Assembly: GCA_036365145.1 (NCBI GenBank)
Contig: JAEOAD010000034.1
Location: 13,669,501-13,733,500, forward strand
DNA: 64,000 bases
DNA from: Orientallactaga sibirica
Taxonomy: Eukaryota > Chordata > Mammalia > Rodentia > Dipodidae
Reading direction: 5' to 3'
The position numbers were made by a program, and so were the translations under genes. Below the pieces are notes generated by a model that was given only the letters and a program-made list of their open reading frames with translations, did no database searches and was not told the DNA's origin. Of this stretch, positions 11,401 through 25,051 are shown in pieces. Numbering within the stretch: the first letter of the stretch is position 1; the number at the start of each line of letters is the position of its first letter.

Positions 11401-14400
11401 CAGGGTTTCTTGCCACTGTAAATGAACTCCAGACACATGTGCCACTTTGTGCAACTAGCTTTATGTAGGTACTGGGGAATCTAACTCAGGCCATAAGGCT
11501 TTGCAAGCAAGTACCTTTAACCACTGAGCCATCTCCTCAGTCCAAAATAGATTTTCTTAACTAGCTGTTATGTGTCAAACATAACCTAAGTGCTTTGTAA
11601 GTATCTAATTTCAATTCCGCAATAAGGGAAATGTCTTTATTCCTCATTTTAGGAGTAAATAAGGTAACTAAGAGTCAGAGAGAGAAAACCACATAAGCAC
11701 ACAAGATTCATGAGCTGCTGTGAATCTTACAAGCTCCAGAGGACTACTACTGAAGAAGTGGACTTACAAAAGCCCAACTCTACCTCTTTATGTCTTTACT
11801 GGAAATTAGTCCTGGTCAGTAAATATGACCAAACCTAAAACTAAACTAGTCTTCCCAAAGCCAATGCATTCAGATTGTAATGAAATAATGCAGGTGGTTT
11901 GCAAAGAAATGTATCATTATAATTAAAAGCCTTGTCAACAAGATAAATCCCTTTGGGAGAATCTCTGCAAATAAGCAGAATCATGGGACTTATATGTTTA
12001 TTTCAGTTGTTACAGGTGATCAGATGGGGAGAACTTTGTGGTTTCTTTAGTAATTGATATGAGTGACACCATAAAACAAATTGACTAAAGATCAAGACTA
12101 AAAAAAGCTGTCATTAATGTATTTTTATGGTTATATTTTTGTGATGATTAATAGCTTACTTTTTTTGTTTGTTTGTTTTTTGTTTTTGAGGTAGGGTCTC
12201 ACTCTAGCCCAGACTAATCTGGAATTCACCTGATAGTCTCAGGGTGGCCTTGAACTCAAGGTGATCCTCCTACCTTTGCCTCCCAAGTGCTGGGATTAAA
12301 GGTGTGGCCACCATGCCCCGGCCATTTTTATAAATTAATTTGTTTGTAAGCAGAAAGAGAAAGAGAGAGAGACAAGATAGAGAGTATGGGCATGCATGCC
12401 AGGGCCTCCTGGCACTGCAAACAAACTCCAGATGCATGTGCCACTTTGTGCATCTGGCTTTACATAGGCATTGATGAATTGACCCCAGGACATCAGGCCT
12501 TGTAAGCAAGTACCTTTAACCATTGAGCCATCTCTCCAATCCAAGCATACATTTGAAACTATAAGAGATAGAATAATTGGCTATCTAGACAGCTTTGAAA
12601 ATAATTATAAAAATATTGATAAAGTGAGCCAGGCATGGTGGCACATGCCTTTAATCCCAGCACTTGGGAGGCAGAAGTAGGAGGATCACCATGAGTTCAA
12701 TGCCAGCCTGAAACCACATAGTGAATTCCAGGTCAGCCTGGGCTAGAGTGAAACCCTACCTCGAAAAATAAACAAAAAATACTGATAAGGTGATACAGAT
12801 GGGTTTAAAAAAATCGGTTCTTAAAGAGGGCCTGGAGAAGCAATTTTCTGTAACTTATCATAATCATATCAAAGTTTCGGCCTTGCATCCTATGCACACT
12901 TGTGCCATAATGTTTATCGTGCAGCATTATAATTAACAATTTGACTCATCTGTTACTTTCACCTTTTATTTTTTAATTTTTATTCATTTATTTATTTGGT
13001 TTTGTGAGGTAGGGTCTCACTCTAGCCCAGGCTGACTTGGAATTCACTCTGTAGTTTCAGGGTGGCCTCAAACTCATGGCGATCCTCCTACCCCTACCTC
13101 TCGAGTGCTGGGATTAAAGGAATGCACCATCACACCCAGCTCACTTTCATATTTTTAGATCATGTGCACTTTTAAAAAATTATTATTTTTAAAAGAACAT
13201 TTTATTATTTATTTATTTGAGAGAGAGAGAGATACAGAAATAGGCAGGTAGAGAGAGAGAGAATGGGTGCACGAGGGCCTCCAGCCACTGCAAACGAACT
13301 CCAGATGCATGCATCCCCTTGTGCATCTGGCTTATGTGGGTCTTGGAGAATTGAGCCTCGAACCAGGGTCCTTAGGCTCCACAAGCAAGCGTTTAACTTC
13401 TAAGCCATCTCTCCAGCCCTTAAAAATTATTTTTGTTTGTTTATTTATTTGAGAGTGATAGAGAGAGAGACAGAGGCAGATAGATAGGGAGAGAATGGGC
13501 ACACCAGGGCTTCCAGCTACTGCAAAGGAACTCCAGATGCATGCGCCACCTTGTGCATCTGGCTTAGCTGGGTCCTGGGGCCTTGAGCCTCGAGCCGGGG
13601 TTCTTAGGCTTCATAGGCAAACGCTTAACCGCTAAGCCATCTCTCCAGTCCAGACCATGAGCACTTTTGGTGCACAGAATGTTTGTTAAAAGAAGAAGGA
13701 AGTGAAAGGGAGTGAAATCTTGTTAAATGTCTGTTGAAAGCTTATTTTATTGCTTGTTGACTTTAGGGTGTGACCAAGGTGTTCCTTATTACATATTCTT
13801 ACTGTAGACAGGCTGTCTATCTGCCTTTGTCTCAATAAAGGGACTATAATTTGTCAAGATATTATAACACTCTGCCTCTTTCTCACTCTCAAATAAATAA
13901 ATAAAATATATTTTAAAAAGGAGGCTGGAGAGATGGCTTAGTGGTTAAGGCATTTGCCTGCAAAGCCAAAGGATCCCAGTTTGATTTTCCAGGACCCACA
14001 TAAACCAGATGCATAAGGGGGCACATGCATCTTGTAGTGGCTGGAAGCCCTGGCATGCCCATTCTCTCTCTCTCTCCCTCTTCCTCTTCCTGCCTTTTTT
14101 CTCTCAAATAAATAAATAAATAAATATATTTAAAAAGATAATATAACTAATAAGGAATCTCATTTATGGAAACATCAGAAGGAAGTAGGAAGTGTTTATC
14201 AGTTCTCTAATACACTTGTTCCTTCTTTTTCTTGGTCTGTGTATGTATGTGAACTACTAAAGAAACTTGAGCCCTAGAGATTTTGTGTAATGCTTCAGTA
14301 GGTCAGCCTTGAAGATACAACCAAGAAAATGTCTTAAAGTATTAGACTGTAAAAATGAAACAACTTGTCCCCTGTAATGCGAAGGTAATACAGTGTGAAG

Positions 14401-17150
14401 AAATGAGAGTGAAAGTTATAAGGAACATATCTGGATGTGATTTTAGTACTGTCCTTACTGCCTGGGTCATCTTGGACAAGTCTTTCAACCTCTAGAGAGT
14501 CAGTTCCTCATTGGGCATAATCTTACTGCTCTATCTCCCAGAACTTTAAATATCAAGTGAGAAAATATATGTGAATATCCTTTTGAAACAAACGTCTTAA
14601 GTAAAAATTGTTAAAACTTTACTTAGTGGAGAAAGCAAAGACTAAAAGGGTTAACCAAAAAAAAAAAAAAAAAGTTATATTTGGAGTACTACTCTCATTT
14701 TCCAGTAAATTCAAATTTAGGAGCAATTTTGAAAGATTTATATGACATTTGGCCTGATAAGTTCAGAACTCTAATTTACTGCCCCAAATGTGATCTTTGT
14801 TCTTCTCCTGAGACAGTCTCTAAGCAGATTGTTAGTCTTTGTATTTTCTCCATGGTATGTAGATCCCAGAAGGCAATTCACTTAATAAAACTCTTATTCC
14901 TTGGGCTGGAGAGATGGCTTAGCAGTTAAGGTGCCTGCCTGCTAAGCCAAAGAACCGGGTTCCAATCTCCAGGTCCCACTTTTAGCCAGATGCAGTGTCG
15001 CAAGGGCGCAATGCTGCACTTGCCCACAAGGGGGCGCACACATCTGGATTTCATTCACAGCAGCTGAGAGACTGCTGGCGCACCCATCTCTATCTGTCTC
15101 CCTCTCTCCCTTCTGTCTCTCTCTGTGTCTCTCTCCAAAAATAAATAAAATTAAAAAAACTCTTATTCCTTATAAATCTGTGTTATAGTGACTCTAAAGT
15201 TGTACAAATAAATTATAATGACTACTACCTATTGTACACTTTGAAGTGTCATGCACTTTAAGTATTTTCTGTCTTCCTAACGTTGTGTGTAAGACTGTTC
15301 TTTCTTCCATTTTACTAATGACAAAATGGAATAGCAGCATTGGAATTTGGCACCAAATCCTCTAGCTCTTGGACATTCCGTAGCAGTTTACCTCAGGGAA
15401 GAATTGGGAACCTTATGATTCAGTTTTCTCATTTTCCCTTTTTCCCTTCCATTTTCCCTTTTTAAAAAAAAAAAAACTTATTTGTTTGTTTTCAAGCAAA
15501 GAGAGATAGAGAGAAGAGAAACAAACAGAGAATAGGCACACTAGGGCCTCTAGCCACTGCATATGAACTTCAGATGCATGCACCATTTTGTGCATCTGGT
15601 TTTATGTGGGCAAAGGGAACTGAACCTGGGTCATTAGGCTTTGCTGGCAAGCGCCTTAACTGTTCAGCTATTTCTCCAGCCCTAGTTTTTTTTTAAGCAA
15701 TATTTGCATAACTCTTATTTATATGAAATGTAAACTGATTTTGCTGAAAAGATAAAATTTCTCTCATTTTGATGTATTATCATACTACTAGCAATAACTA
15801 CCATTTATTGAATATGGAGTACATGCCAATTCCATATATATATATTCTTCCTGGAAACTGAAAAGCAAAAGGCTTTCTGGGAAGAAACAAAAGAGCAAAA
15901 CTAGAGTATAAAACATAAAAAGATAAGTTGTAATGTCAGTTTTATTGAGTTGGCTTCAGGGAAGCCAGCTTTCTTTATGAGATGATACCACGTCAATGTT
16001 CAGAGCAGTTTATACAGTTGTGGCCCACCTCATACTAGCTGGTTTACTTTAAGATCTATTGAAAATTGGCATGACTAGATGTCATGTGGAGTAATAAATC
16101 CCACTCATCACTGGGATTTAATCACTCCAAAGTTCAAAATACATTAGATTTCCTCTGCTGAGAAAGGCCAGACACGTGTTATATTACCATATCTAAAAAT
16201 ATGACAGTCATATGCATTATTACACAAAAGGGAAAAGGATGGGCTGTAGGGTTAATGAAAGAATCCATGTGGCAATATTGAAAGGAAGTCTTTTCCATTT
16301 CCTTTCACAGAATGCTTGTGAAACACCGTATGTACACTGCCAGGAACAGAGCTGTCTGGGCAGAGACAAATAGGATGGTTGGAAATTTTAACTGAAGAAC
16401 ACTCACTATTTCAGACTAGCGGCACTTTTTTTAAGGATGATGGTGGGTCAAAGTAAAAGCTCTTGACAAACTTTCATTTTTCTTTTTGAAAGCATTTATA
16501 TTCAAAATATAACTGTTCTTTTTAGAACACATTATTCCACATTAGACTTTGACAGGATTTAGTAAATGTCTCCTATAAAAGGCCAGAAAGGAAACAGGCT
16601 TTTTGACCATTAAGTCTGGAGCAAATATTCAACTTTGCCACTGTAGGGTCTCACTCTGGCCCAGGCTTACCTGGAATTAACTATGTAGTCTCAGAGTGGC
16701 CTCAAACTCACAGTGATCCTCCTACCTCTGCCTCCCAAGTGCTGGGATTAAAGGCGTGCGCCACCACGCCCGGCTCTTTTTTTTTTTTTTTTTTAGGGGA
16801 GGGTTTTACTCTAGTTCAGACTGACTTGGAACTCACTATGTGAATCAGGCTGGTCTTGAACTCATGGCAATCTTATCTCTGCTTCCTGAGAGCTGGCATT
16901 AAAGGCATGAGCCACCACGCCTAACCCATTTTTCAATTTTTAAAAATTATTTTTACTTATTTATTTGCAAAGGGGGAGAGATAGAGAATATGAATGAGTG
17001 TGCATCAGGGCCTCTTGTGTCTGCAAATGAACTCCAGATGTATGCTGAGCCATCTCTCCAGCCCCCATATTCCATTTTTAAGTGAATGTTATATTATCCT
17101 CTAAATACTTTAATGAGAATATTTTAATTATAGATACTTTTAAAAAAAAT

Positions 17151-17198
<48 letters not shown>

Positions 17199-19456
17199 AA
17201 GAAAGAATATGAATTGGTGCACTGGGGACTCAGCCATTGCAATTGAACTCCAGACATTTGCACCACCTAGTGGGCATGTGCAACCTTGTACTTGTGTCAC
17301 CTTTGTGCATCTGGCTTACATGGGATCTGGAGAGAGATCAAACATGGGTCCTTAGGCTTTGCAGGTAAACGTCTTAACTATTAAGCCATCTGTCCAAATG
17401 AAAGATCTTGGAGACTGGGAGGAGAGAAATACTAAACAAGTAGGAGGACTTTGTTCTTTGGGGGTTTATTCTACGCTAAATGAGTTTAATACCCATCATG
17501 AAATTGTTTTTCTCTGTAATTGTTCTGAGTGTGATTTTATAATTTCAAATTTGGGCTATGTGTTCCACTCATCCTTCTCTCTTCCTGGGAATATTCAAAA
17601 AAATCCAATTTTAAAACAAACAAAAAAGAAAGTAAGCACTTGAGGAAAGCAGCTGACAGCTATGTTTAGGACAGAAGATAACTGAACTGTGTGTGTAGAG
17701 TCAGTCTGTCTAGTGCAATGGGCAGTGTACACCTATGCATCGTCTGGGATGTTTTGACCCTACAGTGGCAAAGTTGAATATTTGCTCCAGATTTAATGGT
17801 CAAAAAGCCTGTTTCCTTTCTGGCCTTTTATAGGAGACATTTACTAAATCCTGTCAAAGTCTAATATGGAATATTCTAAAAAGAACAGTTATATTTTGAA
17901 TATAAATGCTTTCAAAAAGAAAAATGAAAATTTGTCAAGAGCTTTTACTTTGACCCACCATCATCCTTAAAAAAGTGCCGCTAGTCTGAAATAGCGTGTG
18001 TTCTTCAGTTAAAATTTCCAACCATACTATTTGTCTCTGCCCAGACAGCTCTGTTCCTGGCAGTGTACATACGGTGTTTCACAAGCATTCTGTAAAAGGA
18101 AACGGAAAAGATTTCCTTTCAATATTGCCACATGGATTCTTTCATTAACCCTACAGCCCATCCTTTTCCCTTTTGTGTAATAATGCATATAACTGTCATA
18201 TTTTTAGATATGGTAATATAACACGTGTCTGGCCTTTCTCAGCAGAGGAAATCTAATGTATTTTGAACTTTGGAGTGATTAAATCCCAGTGATGAGTGGG
18301 ATTTATTACTCCACATGACATCTAGTCATGCCAATTTTCAATAGATCTTAAAGTAAACCAGCTAGTATGAGGTGGGCCACAACTGTATAAACTGCTCTGA
18401 ACATTGACGTGGTATCATCTCATAAAGAAAGCTGGCTTCCCTAAAGCCAACTCAATAAAACTGACATTACAACTTATCTTTTTATGTTTATACTCTAGTT
18501 TTGCTCTTTTGTTTCTTCCCAGAAAGCCTTTTGCTTTTCAATTTCCAGGAAGAATATATATATATATATACATGGAATTGGCATGTACTCCATATTCAAT
18601 AAATGGTAGTTATTGCTAGTAGTATGATAATACATCAAAATGAGAGAAATTTTATCTTTTCAGCAAAATCAGTTTACATTTCATATAAATAGAGTTATGC
18701 AAATATTGCTTAAAGTATATTCAATATAATACACTTTCTAATTGATAAATTTGGACACACTAAATGTTCATCATATGAAACAATAGACTATTATACAACC
18801 ATTAATAATGACAAAGGCTGTATATTATCATGAATAGAAAGGGAGCAGATTTTTATTTATGTATTTTATTTTATTTTAATTAATTAATTAATTAATTTTT
18901 TTTAGCTTTTCAAGGTAGAGTCTCATTCTAGCCCAGGCTGACCTGTAATTCACTCTATTCTCAGGGTGGCCTCGAACTCATGGCGATCCTCCTACCTCTG
19001 CCCCCCCAAGTGCTCAGATTAAAGGCATGTGCCACGACGCTCAGCTATTTATTTTATTTTTATTTATTTATATTTTTCGAGGTAGGGTCTTGCTCTAGCC
19101 CAGGCTGACCTGAAATTAACTCTGTAGTCTCAGGGTAACCTCCACCTCACGGCAGTCCTCCTACATCTGTTTCTCAAGTGCTGGAATTAAAGGTGTACAC
19201 TACCACACCCAGCTGTTTTTGTTTTTTTATTTATATTATCTTTTTTTTTTTTTTGGTTTTTTGAGGTAGGGTCTCACTCTAGCTCAGGCTGGCCTGGAAT
19301 TCATGATGTAGTTTCAGGGTTGCCTTGAACTCATGGCAATCCTAACTCTGCCTCCCGAGTGCTGGAATTCTGAGCCCCAGCTTGAGTGCCTGGAATTGCC
19401 TGCCTGTGCCTGAGCCTCCTTCCTTCCTTCTTCCTTCCTTCCTTCCTTCCTTCCTT

Positions 19457-19492
<36 letters not shown>

Positions 19493-19718
19493 GACTGAAA
19501 GAGAAGAGGCAGACAGAGTGAGTATGGGCACTCCAGGACCTCCTGCCACTGTAAACAAATTCCAGATGCATACGCCACTTTGTGCATCTGGCTTGACGTG
19601 GGTACTAGAGAATCAAGCCTGGGCCATAGGGTTTTTAAGCAAGCACCTTTAAATGCTAAACCATCTCTCCAGCCCAAGGAGCAGATTTTAAATCATTATG
19701 TATATACCATTATTTCAC

Positions 19719-19756
<38 letters not shown>

Positions 19757-22700
19757 ATAGAATACAGTTTGGTGTGGTGGTGTATCTTTAATCCCAGCAC
19801 TTGTGAGGCAGAGGTAGGAGGATCACTGTGAGTTCTAGACCAGCCTAGGACTAAAGAGTGAGTACCAGGTCAGCCTGGAATAGAGTGAGACCCTACCTTG
19901 AAAAAAACCAAAAAGGAAAAAAATAGTATACAAAAGGTTTGAAAGGCATGTAGCAAAGAATAGTCATCCAAAGGTAATGAAAGGATAATTTTCTGTTTGT
20001 TGAGCTGTAATTTCATTATAGTGATGGTTTTTCTTTTTGTAAAAAGAAAGGAGGGCTGGAGAAATTGCTTAGTGGTTAAGGCATTTGCCTGCGAAGCCAA
20101 AGGATCCTGGTTCGATTCTCCAAGACCCATGTCAGCCAGATGCACAAGGGGCACATGCATCTAGAGTTCGTTTGCAGTGGCTGGAGGCCCTGGCATGCCT
20201 GTTCTCTCTCTGTCTGACTCTCTTTTATCTCTCTCTGCTTGCAAATAAATAAATAAAAATAAAAAAAAAAAAAAAAAAAAAAAGAAAGGAGTTTTTGCTG
20301 GGTATGGTGGCCCGTTCCTTTAATCCCAGCACTTGGGAGGCAGAGGTAGAAGGATCACTGTGAGTTTGAGACCAGCTTGAGAATACACAGTGAGTCCCAG
20401 GCCAGCCTGGGCTAGAGTGAGACACTACCTCACAAAAAAAAAAAAAAAGGTTTTTTAAAATTTGTTTCCTTTGAGATAAGCTCTGTTAGAATAACACAAA
20501 AATTTGAATGTATAAGCTCTTATCCACTTGACTACGGCGACCCTGTCTTTGATTGGTTAAGTGTTTATCCTGGTATGGTTTTCAGTAAAGAGTTTTATAG
20601 TAAAAGAAAATGCATGAAAACATTTCAAAGCAATATTTATGACCAGGCGTCATGGGATACCTGATCTTTAGGACTTTTTCCACTTTGTAAAACATTGACA
20701 AGGAGGCCAACCAAAATATTTCAAGAATTTACTGTTTAGTTGTCATTTACCTTGTAGGCTAATAGGAAGGAGTTAATCCTAAACTAGTAAATGCGATTGA
20801 TAAATGCATGAAATTTTCATCAGTAACTGAGAATTGCTTTTCCTTATTTTCCCAGCAGTAAGAGCTGATTGAGGTTCATTTATTAAGCCTTGTGGAGCCT
20901 TACCTCTTGAAGGAATGTTGTCTTATGTCCCTTTTTGAGCTATGACCAAATGGGGAAGAATTTTGCAGGATAAGAATAGGACAGTTTCATTGTTAAGAAA
21001 ATATGAAAGTGCCACTTCCCTAATGAGTGTAAAAGACTAAGCCCAGGTTTTAGAATATCCACTTAACTTCTTGGTTCTGATTTGTGATCCCATGTACTTA
21101 ATATGAGGTTTGAAGAGCCACAATGTGACAATGGGAACTGAGCTCAAAAATGACCTTGGCTAAGCTTTCTGGCTTGTCCACATGTGGTTCTCTTTGTAAA
21201 TGCACATCATAAAGATCTTTGAATGATGAGGCCTAAGCTGGCTAGGAGTAGCATAAAGTAACTGACATATCACATCTCTGTGTGTGGTAGAGTGTGCATG
21301 TGTGTGGGGGAAGAGGTATATGCAAGTGTGTATGCAGGTGCATGCAGATTCCTGCAGAGGTCAGAGGAGAACATCTGGTGTCCTCTATAGCTCTTCTGCT
21401 TTATTTCTGTGAGACAGAGTCTCTCACCAAACCTGGAGCTTGCCATTTTTTTTTTTTTTTTGGTTGAACTGGCTGTGGAGTCTTGTATCTCCTTCCCACT
21501 CAGTGCTGGGGTTGTAGGCTTTTTACTTCAGTGCCAGGGAGCAAACTCAGGGCTTGATGCTTGCATAGCAAGCACTCACCCTGTGAGCTATCTCCTCACA
21601 CCCCCCAGTTAATATTTATTTATTTATTTACTTATTTATTTATTTAAGACAGAAGGAGTGTGACAATGGGCGCGCCAGGGCCTCTAGCCACTGCAAACGA
21701 ACTCCAGACGCATGCACCACCACGTGCATCTGGCTTACATAAGACCTGGAGATTCGCACTGGGGTCCTTAGGCTTCGCAGGCATGTGCCTTAAACGCTAA
21801 GCCATCTCTCCAGCCCTAACTTTTTTTTTTAGTTAAATCATTTTTGAGAGGCTTTTATCAAAAACAGAAAATGCAGGCTGGAGAGATGCCTTAGTGGTTA
21901 AGGTGTTGCCTGCAAAGCCAAAGTACCTTGGTTCGATTCCCCAGGACCTACGAAAGCCAGATGCACAAGGGCGCATGTGTCTGGAGTTCATTTGCAGTGG
22001 CTGGAGGCCCTGGTGCACCCATTCTCTCTCTCTCTGCCTCGTTCTCTCAAATAAATAATTTAAAAAAAACATGAAGTGTTATCTATTTTGACATTTTCCA
22101 TTGTGGAAATTTGGGTAGAATAAAAGGGTTATAGAAAACTATGTCCTGTATTTACTAAGCACTATCTAACTTCCATAAGGCCAGTCTAATCTTTATTTTT
22201 CAGAGGTGAAGAAATTAAGGTCCCATAGGCTTACTCTTTGCAAGATACTGTGCTAGACCTTGGGAATATTAAAGTGAGAAAGGGGTACTGGAGTTGTAGA
22301 TTATGGCAGAGCACTTGCTTGGTATGTTTAAGGTCCTGGGTTGGACCCCCACCACCACAAAAAAGAAAAAGAAAAAAAGAGAAGGAAAAAACAAGCCATA
22401 AATCATCCCTGCCCTCGGGGTGTCTGTAGTGTAGTGCAGGACACATCTATGTACTTTGCCTAAAAAGTGTGGGAGAGTTAGGACAATATTTTAGAAATAC
22501 CAAATGCCATCAGATAAATATTTGTGGCCAATCTGTTCTTTGTTTGGAATCTTTTTCACGGCAAATCTAGACTTAAGTCTGGCAACAAGCCTTGAACCAC
22601 TTTTGCTATAAATAGACACAGCTAGAATGAACAGGGCTTCCTCTCAGAATATCAGACTTCATTCTCAAAACTTCTGCCTGCCAAGCTTTCCCAGCTTAGA

Positions 22701-25020
22701 TATCGTCTCAAGAAAGTACTTCAAACACTATCTTTAATGAGAACTTTTTGTTGTTGTTGTTTCCTAGGTAGGGTCTCACTTCAGCTGAGGCTGACCTGGA
22801 ATTCACTATGTTATCTCAGGGTGTCCTTGAACTTGAGGTCCTCCTACCTCTGCCTCCCAAGTGCTGGGATTAAAGGTGTGTGCCACCATACCTGGCTGAG
22901 AACTCAAATTTATTTCTAATTTTTATTTATTTACTTGAGAGAGAGAGAGAGGGAGAGACAGAGAGAGAGAGAAATTGGGTGTGCCAGATCCTTTAGCCAC
23001 TGCAAACAAACTCCAGATGCACACACCACCTTGTTCATCTGGCTTACATGGGTCCTGAGGCATCAAACCTGTGTCCTTTGGCTTTGCAGGCAAATGCCTT
23101 AACCACTAAGCAATCTTTAAATTTCATAATGAAGGGTCAGAAACACTTAGAATGTGAGTTTGGGGATAAGTGCTCTATGTTTGAGTCCCTGTCCTCATGT
23201 GTGTAATCTTGGGAAAGTCATGTTGTTTGTGTGATTTCATTCATATAATAGAATTAGAAATACTTAGCCTCATTGGGCATGGTGGTATACGTCTCAAATT
23301 CAGCTAAGAACAGAATGAGGCAAAAGGATAATAAGTTAAAGGCCAGCCTGGGATATATAGCAAGGGCTTGTTTTAACATACAAAAGAAGAAGAGGAGGAG
23401 GAACAACAACACAGCCTCATAGGGCTGTTAAAAGAGTTAGTTGATGTTAAGTTCACATTGCTGGGATAAAACACCCAACCAAAAGCAGTTGATGGGGAGA
23501 AGGGGTTTATTTTGGATTATAGTCTTGAGGAGAAATGCCATCATGGCAGAGAAAGGATGGTAGAGCAGAGGCTGGGCATCACTTCTTGTCACATCAGCTG
23601 ACAGAAAGCAGAAAAGAAAATGAGCTGCACTCAGACAAGGGGAAAACTAGGCTATATGACCCCAAAGCCTATCCCCAGCAACACAACACCTCTAGCAAGG
23701 CTTGACCTCCCCAATTGTCACCAGATGGGGGACCATGCATTCAAAATACATGAGTTTATGTGGGACAGCTGATTTAAACCACCATAGGTGATATACATTT
23801 CTGAAGTACTTTTAACACAATGCTTGAGTTACAGAAAGAGATCCTTAGTGTCCTGCATAGAAAGTTACAATGATCTTGCCAGATTTATAAAATAGAATTA
23901 GAAGTGTCAGGACTTTCTCCACAAGCAACATGGTAGGCCTACCTTGAATATTCTCCCAGTGACTATGTCCGTACCCCCCAAAATCTAAAGCAGAACTGTG
24001 TAGGATCAATGTAGGTCACTTCTATTCAAGTATGCATGAGGACATTTACCTGACACTGAGACATGGAATCAGAAAATTACAGAGTTAAGTATAAGCAAGG
24101 TACTCACTGCATTTCTGGTTTTTCATCCTGTGTTTCAAAGCATTTGGCTTAGGTATCAATACCATTCTGTTTTCTCTGCTACATTCCCAGACTGAACCTT
24201 CTGCTATTTCCTTAATGTCCGGTTTAATCAAAACCTATCTGCTAAGCCAGGCATGGTGGCGCACGCCTTTAATCCCAGAACCCAGGAGGCAGAGGTAGGA
24301 GGATCGCCGTGAGTTCGAGGCCATCCTGAGACTACATAGTTAATTCCAGGTCAGCCTGGACCAGAGTGAAACCCTACCTCAAAAAACAAAAACAAACAAA
24401 CAAACAAAAAAAAACCTGTCTGCCTTTTTGCTCTTTCTTCCAAGTAGTGACACATCTCTTCCCACTTAAAACAGCTCCTGAAACTACAGCAGAAACCTAT
24501 GATTGGTGAGGAAAATCACTAGGGCCTTCTTAATCCATATATCTTCCACAGAAAGGAAAAAAACAAACTAAAAATGAGGAATACAGTGGATATAAAAAAT
24601 TAGAAAACCCAGAGGCTGGAGAGATAGATGGCTCAGTGGTCAAGGTGTGTGCCTACAAAGCCTAATGAACTGGCTTTGATTCCCTAGCATTCATGTAAAA
24701 CCAAATGCATAAAGTGGCACATGCATCTGGAATTCGTTTGCCTTGGCTAGATGCCTTGGCATGCCAATTCTGTCTCCTCTGTCTCTCTCTACTTGCAAAT
24801 AAATAAATAAATAAAATATTTTTAAAAGAAGGGAAAATGGAGCTGGAGAGATGATATAGTGGTTAAGGCACTTGGCTTCGAAGCCTAAGGACTCATGTTC
24901 AACTCTCCACGTCCCACATAAGCCAAACACACAGTGACACAAGTTTGCACACATGCACAAGGGAGCACACACATCTGGAGCTTGATTGCAATAGCTGTAG
25001 GCCTTGGCACGCCAATTCAT

Positions 25021-25051
<31 letters not shown>

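Larger units (their letters stand above)
17140..17397 (-). mobile_element. B2-like SINE, long subtype, with TAGA microsatellite
   Basis: The reversed tail has become (TAGA)n at 17152-17197. The body contains CACCACCTAGTGGGCATGTG and ends AAGCCATCTGTCCA. Confidence 0.8.
16651..17755. other. Spacer of the inverted repeat
   Basis: The 1105-bp loop contains two antisense B1-like SINEs, two antisense B2-like SINEs, a TAGA microsatellite and about 360 bp of unique sequence. A 94-codon open frame at 17359-17643 begins inside a SINE and has no recognisable product. Confidence 0.8.

Noticed and set aside
17359..17643. 94-codon open frame in the inverted-repeat loop
   Set aside because: It starts inside a SINE and has no recognisable features; not taken as a gene.
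15692..18714. Inverted repeat as a DNA transposon with long terminal inverted repeats
   Set aside because: No transposase, no target-site duplication at the outer ends, and the arms show no known family. A segmental inverted duplication fits better.
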